This document shows positions 1-12,599 of a DNA stretch of 64,000 bases, piece after piece. Source of the DNA: Syncephalastrum monosporum B8922 (Eukaryota; Mucoromycota; Mucoromycetes; Mucorales; Syncephalastraceae); NCBI GenBank assembly GCA_000697355.1, contig JNEN01001207.1:332595-396594 (forward strand), read 5' to 3'. The notes below the pieces were generated by a model. It was not told the DNA's origin. It made no database searches and saw only the letters and a program-made list of their open reading frames with translations. The stretch's first letter is position 1, and each line of letters begins with the position of its first letter. Both the position numbers and the translations under genes were made by a program.

Positions 1-75
1 TCCTCGGCAATGGAGGAGAATTTTTCGGTCGGCGCGCAGAACAACGTCGAACAGGCTTTTTTCAGGACAGTATAA
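1..75 (+). CDS. Possible 3' end of an unidentified gene (partial)
   Basis: The reading frame beginning at base 1 is open to a TAA at 73-75. It would encode a short hydrophilic C-terminus ending in ...NNVEQAFFRTV. The NVEQAF string resembles the region after the G5 motif of Rab GTPases, but the SAK motif expected just before it is absent, so I do not assign a family. A pyrimidine run followed by cag at about 58-64 could instead be an intron acceptor. The piece is too short to be sure that it is coding. Confidence 0.2.
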   Translation, partial: SSAMEENFSVGAQNNVEQAFFRTV

Positions 76-959
76 ACAACATCATAGTAAAATCCTTGAC
101 TCTCTTTGGGAATCGCAAGAGGTAGTGATTCCCAAAGATATAATGATAAGGGCGTGTAAATGTATGTTCCGTGAGATATGGCATTGTGCGAGTAGACAAT
201 GAAGTATGAAAAGAAAAGGATATAGGAACAGAGTGAGGAAAATTATAGACAGAAAAGAAATTCAAGATGCGTAGAATAAGGTACATACGGCTGTCATTGG
301 CTACACCGTCTTGAACAACAGAAGATAGATCGCTATGAAAGAGATTATGAGAAGGCAGAGAATATAGAGAGAGATACGAGGAGGAATGGGTTCATTCGTT
401 TCTTCTTTAGAACAATTCTGGGTTTAAGCTCTGCGTGTGTGATGAGTGGAGAAGTGGACCAGTTTGGGTAGTTTCCATATGAGGACTTCCCCTTTCGTTT
501 GTGCAGCGTGACTTTTCCAGCAAAGGGCCTGAGCAAGGACTTCTCGACGTCACTCACAAGGTTTGGAAAAAGTATTTGCAGAGAGCCCAAGAAACGGGGC
601 CCTTTTTCCACTCTTGCTCTTCTTCTCACTTTTACTCTTACGCTTGGACAGCGCATTCATTCGCTCCACCTTTTCAATCTCGAAACGTGTCTAATCTAGT
701 GCACGCCAATTCCGTCCCATTCAGGTAAATACAAAACCCCTTCCCCCGCCCGAACCCAATCTGGACCCCTTCTCTTCTCTGAGATGGGGCGATGCAAGGG
801 AACCCACCCACACCTGCACCGTGCGCCGACCGCTTTTGTACACGTAATTGATGCCATTTTCGTGAATTTTCTCAGGCACCACTCCAGTCAATACGGCACC
901 ACTACCCGCCTTCGCTCTCTTTTATCTTTTTTCGTCTGTTTAATTTTGACACGCGTGCT
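76..959. other. Intergenic, promoter side of the FYRN/FYRC gene
   Basis: No recognisable gene. Open frames here are short, overlap on both strands and have no family signature. The stretch just before the next start (about 880-960) is pyrimidine-rich, as in several other leaders in this window. Confidence 0.5.
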
Positions 960-3177
960 ATGTCTCTCAGAGTTTCTGATACGTTGAACGCGGACATGGC
1001 AACTGAAGTGTCTGAAGAAAAGTACAAGCTCCTGAAACGGCGGCTGCGTGAAATGACCGAGGTAAGGAGCCATTCCACCTTTTTTTTTTCTTCCCTTTCT
1101 TATTTTTTGTTATGTATATTTTTTTTTCTCATTCATCTCTTAATCATCCTAGCGGAACGAGGTCCTTGTTCATGACTTGAGCAAAGCAAAGAAGCGGCTG
1201 CGGCGATTGGCGAGAGAGAAAGAGTAAGTCGGATGATTACCATAAATAACATACAAACAACACAAATACAGCATGCAATTGACACGTCTTCCTTTAGTGT
1301 TTTACTCGAGAGGATCTGTCGGTACGACCGCGTGCCGCAGCATGTTCTTGATCACAACGATGACTCGGCCAGCACCGTGTCCGAACCCGCTTTCGACAAG
1401 ATCCCTGCTTTGAAGCCCTCTGAACTTCGGTCTCGCCACTCACCACACCACCAGCAACAAGAACTGCAACCTGTACAACAACAGCAATCAGAGCAGCAAG
1501 AACGAGAAGAGCAGCACCAGCAACAACAACAACAACAACAGCAGCACCAGCACCAGCACCAATTGCAACTAGCACCTTCACCTGCACACCCTTCACCGTT
1601 GCAGCAACGAGAGCCACACCATACATCCTCGCTTGGTCTGCCGCATACACCCATGCCGTACCTGCCGCCACCTTCTGCCATGGCTCGTGATCTTGCCACT
1701 GCGCCCGTGTCCACTGCTTCCACACCTGCGTCGTCCTCTTCTTCGTCTTCCGCTCCGTCTGCTCCCCTCCCTGCCCGTTCTTTGCCACCTCCGACACTTC
1801 CGCCTATGGCGGCACCTCCACACCATCTGAATCACCATCCACACCACCAACACCAAAACCAAAACCAAAATCAAAACCATCTTCATCATCATCATCCTCC
1901 GCCGCCGCCGCCGCCGCCTCCTACCCATGCACCTTACTCTTCCACTGCCACCTCCATTGGTGGTCCCGCTATCACGAATAGCACAGCCAGCATCAGCCCA
2001 CCACCACCTCCCATCATGAATGCGCCACCCTCTTCTTCGCTCATGGATATCGACCGCTCCCCACCCAGCTCTACTTCTGACCCTGGATCGTCGCATTCTG
2101 GCAGCCCTGTCCAACCCCGCGTCGACGTCATCCTGAAAGACGGCAGGATGGTGCCATCCTCTCGGCCAAAGCGGATGCGGCGCGGGCCCGTGGAGCCTAA
2201 AATGCGCCGTGTGCAACCGCTCGAAAAAGATCCCGTATCTGGTGAATACAAGCTGCCCGCCCGTGTCGGTATCCTCACCGTCCATTCCCTTGGCCGTGTC
2301 GTGCCTCTACCCACATACCATAACGACCGCTATATATGGCCTCCTGGCTTCAAAGTAAGCAGGTATGTATATCGAACATTGGATGCTCGCTTTTTTTTCT
2401 TTTGTACCCCCCATTCTTTTCTGGAACACTTCCACTTATCCTTTTCTAGAACATATCTGAGCATGGTCAACCCCAACGTCAATACTGTTTACACTTGCTC
2501 CGTGGAAGAAAACGGCGAACAGGGACCCAGAGTAAGCTTCCCGCCCCCTCCCTAGTACGCTTAAGTCTCATTTTGCTTGCTTGTAGTTCCGAGTTGTGGC
2601 CGACGACTGCCCTGATCAGCCTATCATTGCCAACTCGGCAACCGGTGTTTGGACAGCCATTGTGAAGCGTGCCAATGAGATCCGCAACCGGGACCATTCC
2701 AATTCCGGTAAGTCTATAAATCACAAATGAACAACCGCGGCCCTCTCGTATCCCCGAAATCTTACAACCTTGGTTTTCTTCTTTCGTTCACCGTGCGTAG
2801 CTTCTGGCCCGGACTACTATGGCTTCACCCATGCCACAATTGCCAAGATGATCCAGGATTTACCCGGCACAGAAAATTGTATCAACTACGTGTGGCAAAA
2901 ATTTGGCGTCATGCAGCAACGGACAGCTGCAGGAGTGGCAGCTGCTGCTCAAAAGAAGTTGACCAATTTGGAGATTATGGGGAGCGCCAACAAGCGGCCA
3001 CCTCGGGCATACCCCTCCGCAGCCAACACTAGCACCAGCAGCACATCCAGCAACGCAAGCAACCGCGATGAAACAGTTTCACCCATTCCTTCCTCCACTA
3101 CAATACCATCTAAAGCGGAGGAAGATCCTTACGAAGTAGTCGAGCCTTCTCCTGTCTATCCGCCGAGAAATGATTAG
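960..3177 (+). CDS. FYRN/FYRC-domain nuclear protein (TBRG1-like)
   Basis: Six exons (960-1061, 1153-1223, 1298-2362, 2450-2531, 2587-2707, 2801-3177) join to 605 codons. The N-terminus is a basic, coiled-coil-like segment (KYKLLKRRLREM, then KAKKRLRRLAREKE). A long disordered part follows with Gln, His, Pro and Ser tracts. After a basic patch (RPKRMRRGP) comes an FYRN module (VGILTVHSLGRV...WPPGFKVSR, with Y/F-rich strands) and directly an FYRC module (FRVVADDCPDQPI...YYGFTHATIAKMIQDLPG). FYRN and FYRC pair into one fold found in MLL-type proteins and TBRG1. A coiled coil plus FYR with no SET or PHD domain is the TBRG1-like layout, so a chromatin-associated role is likely. The C-terminus is Ser/Thr-rich. 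An internal ATG at 996 is an alternative start. The exact function is not shown by sequence. Confidence 0.85.
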
Positions 3178-6022
3178 CAAGCTATAAATCATCACACACA
3201 CTCACACTCACTCACACGCTCTCAACGACCGTAACGACAGCCATACGTCTTGTTTTTGTCTCTCTCGCATATTCGCAATTGGCCTATGATACCCTCTTAT
3301 TTTACCGGCTGTTTCTTCCCCTCCCCTTCCCTCTCATTGTCGCATTTGCTTTGTGCTCGCACTCTGTGTCTATGACTCCAGCTTCCGCACTTGTCTGGGA
3401 TCTTCTGATGCTCGATAGGGTTATAATTCCCGACAATACTCCTTTTCAAACGAAGCTTATCATGATATTGTATATACCGAGTGCTTCTTTTCATTCGTAT
3501 CACATTACCGAGTTTAAAATACGGTTCCATCTGTATGGCATCTTAAAGCCCCGGCTAGAACATGCATATAAAGTCACGCCAAAAATTCCTCCACTTTTAA
3601 AGCAACTGTGGACAAAGGCACTCCATGCATCATCATCACCCCTTCAGACTGCATATCATGCAGAAACGTAACAAACAAAATAAAGGGGGGAGATATTTGC
3701 CAACAATCGCGAGAACGCTGATTCTGCCGATCATATGAACGATCCCTAGGACATGGCACAGAATTCAAAACTTTAAATTTGTTGCAAGTGCGTCTGGCTT
3801 AAAGCGAATAATCCGGATTCTCGTTCGTCTTGATCCAGTAACGCCTGCATGCATAAACAACAAACGAGAGATGACCAAGCACCGACACGTGTTCTCCCTT
3901 TTGTAGAAAGCATTCGAGGATCATTCAGATAGAAAGAATAAAAGTGAAAAGGATCCCTTGAAGCAAAATGAATAGCTCAGGAATGGACAGCGATGATGTC
4001 ATCTCAGAAATTCATCGGTTGTTCTAAACACATATATCTAGTCTGTTCTCGGATTAAACGTAGACAATGCTTAACGCTACCGTACTAGAACAATGAGAAA
4101 TCAGTCGCTGCCAACACACTTCTATAAGTGGTTGCTCCTTTTCTTGCTCCTATTTGAAACATAAGTCACTGTATTCGAATGAAACAGCGTTCCTTTTGCG
4201 AGATACCTCGGCGCATGTGAAAGTTAGAAGAGAGCAAAGATAAGACAATATAAAAATACACAAGGCCGCCAGGGCCGACTCATCGACAGAGTGATTAAAC
4301 GCATACTGATGCATGCCCTACCGAAAGAATCGCACCGTGACGAGGAACAGGAAGGACGCAATCGCATTTGGCGTAAAACATCTCCAAATCCCACATATCG
4401 TAGATCCCGACATACGATCATTCCTACTTCTACATGAACACTGGTGTGAAGGCGTCTTATCCTGCTATCTTGGCCATTGCATCCAACTTTTTACGTGGTG
4501 AACACATCCGACATCTTGCTTTGGTACCTCTCAATTATCGTTTTGAGAATGCTGGAAGCACCTTCGCAAAAGGTAAAGCACCTCGCAGTTGACATGGCAT
4601 TGATCTTACTTGTTTTCTATAGAGCATGTGCCGTATCTGACACTTGGCACTCCTGCGCATACTGTGGACAAAACTTTTAACGCTACACGCATTCCGAGCT
4701 CGAAGCTATACACTGCTTGGGTGACAAACGGCCCTCTGGATGGAACATCAATCTGTGCTTGACTCATCTCGGCTGCTGCAACGAAACAAAAAAAAAACCA
4801 AATCAAACCAAAAAGCGTCGTCCGGCCCAGACATTACATGGTAAGCAAATATGACAGTTGATTTGCATAGTCAGGTGCTGATTCCATCATTGTTCAATGC
4901 CTTGCTTAGGTCACCGGACATGGTAGACGGACACATACACAAAAAGTCCCTCTCTACGAAGATCTGTTGCCCTACGAAGCAGTGGGCATATCCAAAGCAA
5001 AACTCTACTCCATCTGCTTTCACAAGCATCAACTATCAACGGAAACATACGCAGCACACGCCCCAAGGAAAAGAAAAAAGAAAGGAAAAAAAAGGAGCAA
5101 GCCAGTTATACGATGCACTATCCAGCAAACGTACGTGTTTCACCCGGGTAGCATCGCCTAGAGCTCCCCTTACAAATAAATATGCCACCCATTTATATCA
5201 TGATATGTTTTGCATCTTGACACCGTTTATAAAATGTTGGTGGTGTGTACGTTACACCTATTCTATATACTACATATTTGACGAAGCTGAAAGGTTTAGG
5301 ATAACTAGCTTACGAAATTTCGTTCCGAAATTAGTTCTCGTGGACTACACATCATTTTGATTCTACATACCAGCGGCCGGGGCCGGGGTCATCGACGAGC
5401 GCTCACGGCGAGCTGCCGCCGGCTCACCTAAGCTGAATACACGTTGAGTCACAGTGACACATTACCCAGTTGCAAAACACTTACCGGTGCCCGGCATGAG
5501 ACATTTGGCTCAGGGGCGATGTCTATGAGAGTATTTTGAACGGTGGTTCTGGTCACCGACCGCCTAGGCTACTTCGTCGCAAACGGGGAAGAAGGAGAGA
5601 GGGCGAGCAAGCGGAGAGGAAGAGACGCAAAAGGGAAGCGAAAAAGGAGCGGAACTGAGACGTGTGTTAATGTCTCATAGTCAATGATATAGATAGATGT
5701 TTCCCGTTGTTTCTTTGAATCACCATCCCTCGCCTTATCCTCACAAGGTTGCCGTCAAGGGCAATTGCTCCTTGCTCATGTCACTTATTCTGAAATTACA
5801 TACCATACCTATCTACCAACAAGTGGGGCTATCACTGTAAGGTATAGATAGATTCAAGACGACTTTATCCAATGGTATGTCCCACCATGCTTACGTTACG
5901 CGGGAAAAAATAAAGTGATACGCGGCATTTGTGCGCTCAGGCTCTTCCATCGAAAATTCAGCTGTCCAGTTCACCGACACTCTTCCTCTTCTATTTTTCT
6001 TCCTTCCTGGTCCATTTTCGAC
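3178..6022. other. Long AT-rich intergenic region with repeat arm
   Basis: No intact gene. It contains one arm of the dispersed repeat (about 4376-5285, annotated separately) and, at about 5363-5525 on the minus strand, a GC-rich island that reads as two short spliceable exons (see findings). The rest has short, unsupported open frames. Confidence 0.5.
4376..5285 (+). repeat. Dispersed repeat, arm 1 (inverted relative to 62490-63400)
   Basis: About 0.9 kb here matches the reverse complement of 62490-63400 almost throughout. Examples are acatacgatcattcctactt near 4411 and the stretch around 5240-5265 with gtgtgtacgttacacct. The two copies differ by many scattered transitions and small indels. 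A frame encoding a ...YDHSYFYMN... segment is open in the other copy but carries TAG and an extra base in the ACTTTT run here, so this copy looks decayed. Boundaries are approximate. It may be a mobile-element remnant or a decayed multicopy gene; no transposase motif was recognised. Confidence 0.75.
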
Positions 6023-6933
6023 ATGGCCAGCAGAAAGCTTAGAATCCTGTGCCTACATGGCTGGACCCAGAATGGCGCAATTATGGAGCGCAAGACGCAT
6101 GCGATCCGCCGCAATCTCGATGCCGACTATGGTGAGCTTCTGCTTTTCATGCTGACCGATCCGAATTCCCAAGGGACTCATTAGAATCTCTCGAACAGTC
6201 TTTTTGACCGGTCCTATCCAAGTGCCCGATCCCGAATATGGGACTGTCTCGGAGCGTGCTGAAGCTTCCCGGGTGGTGGTGCCTGACGGTAAAAGCTACA
6301 AATATATTGATATGATGATATCATGCATTAACCCGGGTATTCGGATCTAGAGTTGAAGCCATACACATGGTGGTTCCATCATACACGAATGGCACCAACG
6401 CCGGATGGATACTTTCAAGGTTTCAGCCAGACAATGGACCTGATCAAGTCTGTGCTGAAAGAGCAGGTATGCTCGATATGGTCATATGTTAATCACCGTG
6501 TGCTGAACATGTCTTTCAGGGTCCGTTTGACGGTGTCATGGGCTTCTCGCAGGGTGCGTGCTTATCCGCCATGATTACCCGAATGTTGGAGCGTCCTGAT
6601 CTTGCCCAGGCCCTCGAGCCCCCGCCGTTGTCGTTTGCTGTGTTCGTCGGCGGCTTTGTGCCTCTCCAAGAAGCCACGCGCCATATGTTCTCAACCAATG
6701 ACAAAGCCAAGACACCGAGCCTGCATATCTTGGGCATGGTCGATACTATCATCCCACCCGAGCGCTCGCATGAGCTCGTCACCATGTTTGAGAAGCCCGT
6801 GGTGTTCAAGCACCCTGGCAGTCATTTTGTGCCTAACACGACGGAGGCAAGAAACGTCTTTACAAAGTTCATCCAGCAAGCAGCTCAAAAAGTAAACGGT
6901 TCGACCCTCCCTTCTGAACGTGCGCGCTATTAA
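6023..6933 (+). CDS. FSH-family serine hydrolase
   Basis: Four exons (6023-6131, 6199-6288, 6351-6466, 6520-6933) give 242 residues, the usual size for the family of serine hydrolases (yeast Fsh1-3, human OVCA2). Visible features are the N-terminal strand RILCLHGWTQNG, the nucleophile elbow GFSQG at the start of exon 4 (Ser nucleophile), an Asp in GMVDTIIPPERS, and the catalytic His in HPGSHFVP. This is a complete alpha/beta-hydrolase triad. The start is the first ATG before the conserved LHG strand. No signal peptide is seen, so it is probably cytosolic. The substrate is not predictable; family members cleave small esters or thioesters. The next gene is convergent and its stop lies about 160 bp away. 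Confidence 0.88.
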
Positions 6934-7091
6934 AATATAATATACCACACTTTGTGATAGATAATTTTGTTGTATTTTCTACAGAATGATGGGAATAATA
7001 TCCAATGTATAAACACTTTTTCAACCCTTCCCTTTTCTTTTTTCGTTTCTTCCTTTTGTTTTTTGGCGCATAAAATAAACTGATTATGTGA

Positions 7092-9742
7092 TTAGAAATG
7101 GGGTACGCCTGTCGCACGCAGGACCATGTTGAGAATGGCAAAGGTGCCCTCGCCAAGCACAAAACCACTGGCCACGATAATAATGAAGACTTTGCCAATT
7201 TGCACGCGGTAGCGGTTACTCCACCGATGCAGTTGGCGGAACATGCTCGAGAGACTGTCCTCATCGATACGAGCCTCGCAGTAGCGCAGCCACAGGTGGC
7301 CTAGCAAACCACCAATCACTCGTGCCAGTGTAAAGTTCGGCGGGTTGTACATGCCAATGGCAAAGGCGATGCCTTGCGGTAGATAGCGGCGCCAGCCTCT
7401 GTCCTTGGCCTCTGTACTGGTCTCTTTAAGCAGAACAAAGATCGCAAACAGGATGGCAAAAACGCATACAAACTCGGTCACATGCGCAGGTAAGGGCTGA
7501 CCGTTGACAAGACGCGACATGTCGAGCCAGACGTATGCGGTTGGGACAGGGAACTCTGGGCCAGGTATCGTGTACACAGTTGTGTACATTTTGTAGGCAC
7601 CTGATAGGGGTTGTCAGTTGCTGACTTTTAGATCGGGTTATAAAATCGCGCCATACCTGTAGCAACAAAGGCACTGACAAGAGAGCCGATCAATTGTCCA
7701 TAGAATTGTGCTTTGGGTGACGCGCCCAACAGATGACCTGTTTTGAGATCTATTCCCGTGTGAGTCACAGATCTTGGAGATTCGCAGAATATGTATGCAT
7801 ACCTTGCATGAGGTCGCCAGCTTGCTGCGCACCAGCCTCTGCGATACCGCCTGCGATCAGGTTCGCAGCAATACCACCGGGCATGACAAGAGCAAAGACA
7901 ACCTGACTGATCTTACCAATACCGCTCACCTAGCATATATCCATCTATGTTAATCACATAGCAAGGCACAGCGCTTCCGTGTAACATACCGGGTTGAGAT
8001 CAGTCTCTCCCAAAGCACGCACGGCAAGCACGCTGAGGAACATGGCGACGAGGACGGCCAGGACGGTCATACCAACCGGTAGTACGTTTGTACCAAAGAG
8101 GTAAGTGACCACGCAAATGCAGAGCAAAGTAGACGCGGCTATACCCAGCACGGTGACAGGTGCTTTGACGCGCTGCTGCTCTGGCGCATCGTTATCGTCG
8201 CTCTCGGGTCTGTCATCCAATCGGTCGGCTTCCATCAACTCATGTTCAATTTCACCTTCGGTTGAGCTGCGACTGGCACGATCGTCCTCTTCCGATACCG
8301 ATACCGACTTGTACGACTTCTTGATGTTTCGGCCCTTGACACATGTCTGGGCGAGGGCGCGCACAAAGACGATTCCAAGGGACATGACAGACTCGGCAAC
8401 CATGACGCCGAGCGAGATCCATAAAATCCAGCCTTTTGAGCCCGTCTTCCAGTCACCAATGGGACCGGGTGCCCAGCCTGCATAATAAGCGATGGGCGAC
8501 AGTATGCCCCAGCCAACAAGACATCCAGCAAGCATGGATAGCGTTGTCGGTAATCCCTACAATAGACGTGTAAGTGGGCATTCCGATTCAGCGGATAGCA
8601 CTTACCATGATGATGCCTTGGCCAGTGTAGCTGAAACTCGGTGTGAAGTACCACTCCCAAGAGACAAAGTCGACGAAGTTGAAAGTTAACCAGTTGAACA
8701 GAGGCAGGTTGTAGATGATGGGGAAGAAGTAGGACAGGAGGGTGTAAAGCGATGAGACGCTGAACGAGATACCCAAGGCATACAACTTGAGTGTCCAGTT
8801 TCGCTCATGATCGACGGCATTGAGTGACGAATGAAGCGAGTTGGTGCTGGAGTGCATGCTCTCCGGAAGAGGAGCAGGGGGAGGAGTCGATGGGTTGCTC
8901 GCAGGAGATGGTAATAGCGGCGAATCTTCGTCATTCTCGACCGGTTCGTGATAGCGTCGTCGTCTCAAGGAGATCTCAGAAGGGGATGAGCTGGTGTTCT
9001 GTTGATGGAGGAGCGATATCATTTCAGCCGTGGCCGTGCCAGACGGAAACCGCAGCTTTTCACGAATAATGGTTTGCTTGCGCAGAGGCACAGCAAAGAA
9101 GACACCAAAGAAGGCGACGCCGAGCGACCACAAGACCATCTGCCACCCTGACAGCTCGATCGGGCCGCCTGGATTGTCGTCGGTGGTCAGGAGCCCAAGG
9201 GCGGGTATAATGCCAACAAAACCTGCATTTGTTTGATTTGTCAGCCAAACCGGGAAGCAGCGATATTTGGCAAGTCAAGTGGAATAGGCAATACCAGCAG
9301 CAAGGGGCATCGTTGCCGTAGCAACCGCAGTGGTCTGTAGTACGACATTTTCAGTTGGCCCAAAGGGCCGTGATAACTTGAGAGGCTTGAAGACAGCGTA
9401 ACCGAGTAGCGACGCTTGGAGTGACATCATGGAGATCCACCCCGATTGAAGACCAAAGTACATGTTGGAGAAACACATGACGCTGCCAATGCACAGACCG
9501 ACGATCGTCGCTCGTATCTAACGTTTTCGGCCAGTGTCAAACAAGGCCGGAATGCTCAAAGTACACACATACAGTGAAATGGTTCTCCCCGTTGTCAAGC
9601 GTGTTAACAGCGTCGTCGTCGCCGTGTGCTCGCCCTCCTAGGTGAACAGCCTTGCAATGAGCTTATATGCTTAATGGGTCATGAGTCGCATACCATTCGA
9701 TTGCAAGGTCCCGCCAGGACCAATGTCCGGAGTCAATGGCAT
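7092..9742 (-). CDS. OPT-superfamily membrane transporter
   Basis: Eight exons, read on the minus strand from 9742 (9694-9742, 9573-9637, 9295-9517, 8606-9222, 7990-8556, 7803-7929, 7657-7749, 7092-7600), join in frame to 749 residues. Many hydrophobic segments alternate with loops, as in the oligopeptide transporter superfamily (ISP4-type and YSL-type). Recognisable OPT features are the early NMYFGLQSGWISMMSLQASL segment, the loop ending KLRFPSGTATAEMI, SGIGKISQVVFALVMPGG, and DLMQDLKTGHLLGASPKAQF near the C-terminus. A hydrophilic acidic loop (SVSEEDDRASRSS...) lies mid-protein and is probably cytosolic. The substrate could be small peptides or metal-chelate complexes; the sequence does not decide. 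The chosen ATG has no in-frame upstream ATG nearby. Confidence 0.88.
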
Positions 9743-10801
9743 GGAGGAAAGAGCTGCGGCTGTCTCTGAGAACAATAACGACAAGCAAATAACTATGGCG
9801 TGCTCGCAATCAAATGGCAACACCGCTCATGCAGAAATTGCGCGGATATACTTTGATTAAAACAAAGTTTTTTGATATGCAGAGCCAAAAGAGAGAGGTT
9901 AAAGAGCAGATGACCAGACGCCCACCGACGCTTTTCAATAAGACCTATTAAAGACTGTATGTACGACTTCGAACCAGGACAACATTAGACTGAGCACACT
10001 TGACAGTTGTAGCCATATAGACAAGGCGACGAGGTCGACTAGTTAGAGGAGTCATGTGTTATTTACTGTAGCAAGAAGCCCTTGGCCTTTTATGCGATGA
10101 TCCCAATTATCTCAGTGTCCTGGCTAGAAATAGCGGAAATTACCTATTTTTCGCTCGTGCCGTGTGACACAGGGAAACATTGGGAAGTGGGTAAGATCAG
10201 GTGCCATATTTGTAGTGCTGCGGCCGGCGTGTTTAGGTCGCGTAGAGCTGGTAATTGGAACACTGCAACTTATGAAAGCACTTTCAAAACCAAGTTCGAA
10301 CTTGGTAAGCAATGACCATTTAGAAAAACATTGCATAATTTGCCCACTAACTATTCCATTTGATAAGGGCATGATGGTTAGTGTTGGGTTCGACACGGTT
10401 GATAGCAATGCTCAATTCAATAAGAGCACAAGCTTAGCCCTCCGCAGCAAAAACTAATGCGCCTCCCACAAGTGTAGATTTACTTGGTAATCGCGATCAG
10501 CCTCAACATGTGTGAGAAATACGTACTTATCTTTGCCATTGTATGTCCTTGTGCAGAAGAGCAATTTGTTCAAGTTGCCAATTAACGCGACCCTTCAACA
10601 ATATGCACGAAATAACGTATAATCATCAAAGATCCGGGACTCCACAAACTACAATGGCTAAATAGGAACACAGCACAGGACCTAATCTCTATTTCTCTAT
10701 ATTAATTGCTGCTTACCCAGATGTTTCACATATAGTCGGTACATATCTGCAGAGATAGCAAATCACTAACTTTTGTATTATATTCTAAGAAAGTATGATA
10801 T
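9743..10801. other. Intergenic, about 1 kb
   Basis: Lies between the start of the OPT transporter and the end of the SET-MYND gene, both on the minus strand. Short open frames occur on both strands around 10080-10460, but none has a family signature, intron signals or a convincing composition. Nothing else recognised. Confidence 0.5.
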
Positions 10802-12599
10802 CTAAACACGTGTCATTAATCGTTGAGCCAACTTGGTCTTGGGATGATCCTTGCCAAACACGATGGACCTAACACGGATCGTGTTGGCGAACGCAGTCTG
10901 GGCTTCCTTTTTCCACCGCTTCACAAGAGGACTAGCACCAGCCGCTTGATATTTGGCCGCCATCAAATCACACATCTCGCCGAGGTTCTGCCAAAAGTCA
11001 CTGACCTCGGGGGTGTTTTTAGGCAAGTTCTGACGCGCATTCTGTTCCATAAACTCAAGAATGGTCTTGTTGACGTTGATCGCGCCTGAGAGATCCTGCT
11101 CATGCCGCAGACAGTTCATCAAAGGAATCGAAGCGTTCAGACGCACTGCATTTTGAGGGTGCAGGTCGCCAGGTTTGACGTCCTTTTGAGCGAGGGGTTC
11201 GAGTTTGGCGCGTGCACGGCGGTAATTGCGTTCGCGCCTGATGGCTTTCATGGCCTCCAGGTATTGCGACTCGGCTTGCTTGACGCGCGATGCCACCTCT
11301 TCGGATTGGCTGGCGTGGCCACACTTGGCGCACTTGTATTCTGATGCCGGGACGTCTAGTGCACTCTTGCCTTGTACGACGAGATCAATGGGGGCAGGCG
11401 GGATGACGTAGACATCCTCACCGCATTGATCACACGTTACACTTTGCAGGAAACGGTCGACCGATTCGTCCATGGGGGTCGTGCAGCGCTGGCACTTGCA
11501 CCAAAAGTGTTTGCTCCCCAATAAGGTGTTTCGCCGCTCGTCGCGCGGTGCATACACATCAATATAGCTCACTGTCAATTCCTCGCCCTGAGCCACGTCG
11601 CGGATAGTACGAAATGCCAGTTTGCCGTTCTCGGTGCCTACAAATGCGCACGTGGGATTGCACGCGTGGTTGAAAAACATGGCACCCACTGGAAACAGAC
11701 CCAATGCCACGTCTGTATTCCGTGCCTCGTTATCGCCCAGCCCATGCGCATTTGAATTGATTCTTGGACAGGTCTCAGCCATCCCTCTCACCAGAACGCA
11801 TACGAGTGTACGTACCTGCATGCAAGTGTAATGACCTCATCGACGGGTATCTGTGCCTCTTCAGGAAGTTCCGACAGGAGGCGAGGCGCTACAAATTTGA
11901 GAGAGGTAGAATTTGGGTTACACACCACAGAACAGGAAGAAAAGCAGAAATTTCAGACGTACCTGCTTCACCAAACACTTCAAGGAAGCCCGGGTCTGCT
12001 TTGTTACGATGGCTGACGAGATCTTCGGTGCACCAGTACGGGGTGGGTGCGCCCGGTACGGGTTCATCCTCTTGACTCCCGTCGCGCGCGCGTCTGGCCA
12101 GGAGCAAAGCAATCAACCGCAAGAAATCGGGCTCAACGTCGGTCGAGCGGGCAATGGCATCCACCTGGGCCATGGCCGAGCAGACCAGCGTATGGGTATC
12201 ATCGCGTTGGAGGCAGGTCTGCGAGCAGTAGAATGCTTTCTGACAGTCGGAACACATGAGTTTGGTGGCCAGGGTAGCGAGACACACATGGCACTGTTGG
12301 TCCAAGTAATCGGAGCGCACAACGAAAGCCGTTCCCTTTTCATGGCAGACGGTGGTGCCCTGATCCAGATCTGTGGACGCAACCGCATGACGCCCTTTCG
12401 CTTTGTTGGAGCGTAGCTCGACCGGATAGTCTTTCATGTACTGCGAGTAGTAGGGCCGCAGGGTAGGGGCGGGTTTGGCTGCTGCTTTCTTCTTCTTTTT
12501 GTTCTTTGATGTGGTAGGTGGCGGATTGGCGTCCGATTGACCCGGTTTTTCTTCCGGTGGATGGGAGGTAAGGTTGGCTGTTGTGTCTGCAGCGACCAT
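10802..12599 (-). CDS. SET-MYND (SMYD-like) protein methyltransferase
   Basis: Three exons on the minus strand (11963-12599, 11816-11888, 10802-11762) give 556 residues. A Lys-rich N-terminal tail is followed by the first SET strand, then a MYND zinc finger at about 103-140 with all eight ligands (C103, C106, C116, C119, C125, C129, H136, C140). The SET core resumes with NHACNPTC and GEELTVSYIDVY, and the post-SET cysteines follow (FWCKCQRC). A helical C-terminal part resembles the TPR-like end of SMYD proteins. The split SET with an inserted MYND finger defines the SMYD group, which methylates lysines on histones or other proteins. The target here cannot be told. The upstream region is shared divergently with the Pumilio gene. 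Confidence 0.9.

Noticed and set aside
1294..2314. Long minus-strand ORFs opposite the FYRN/FYRC gene (and similar ones opposite 14.0-14.6, 48.2-48.5 and 50.1-51.3 kb)
   Set aside because: They are antisense readings of triplet-repeat coding DNA and give poly-Leu, poly-Cys or poly-Val strings.
10380..10395. gggttcgacac as a tRNA B-box
   Set aside because: No matching A-box or cloverleaf could be built around it. No tRNA or rRNA gene was found anywhere in the window.
10082..10457. Overlapping ORFs on both strands near 10.1-10.4 kb as a small gene
   Set aside because: No motif, no intron signals, and the two strands are equally open, so chance is sufficient.
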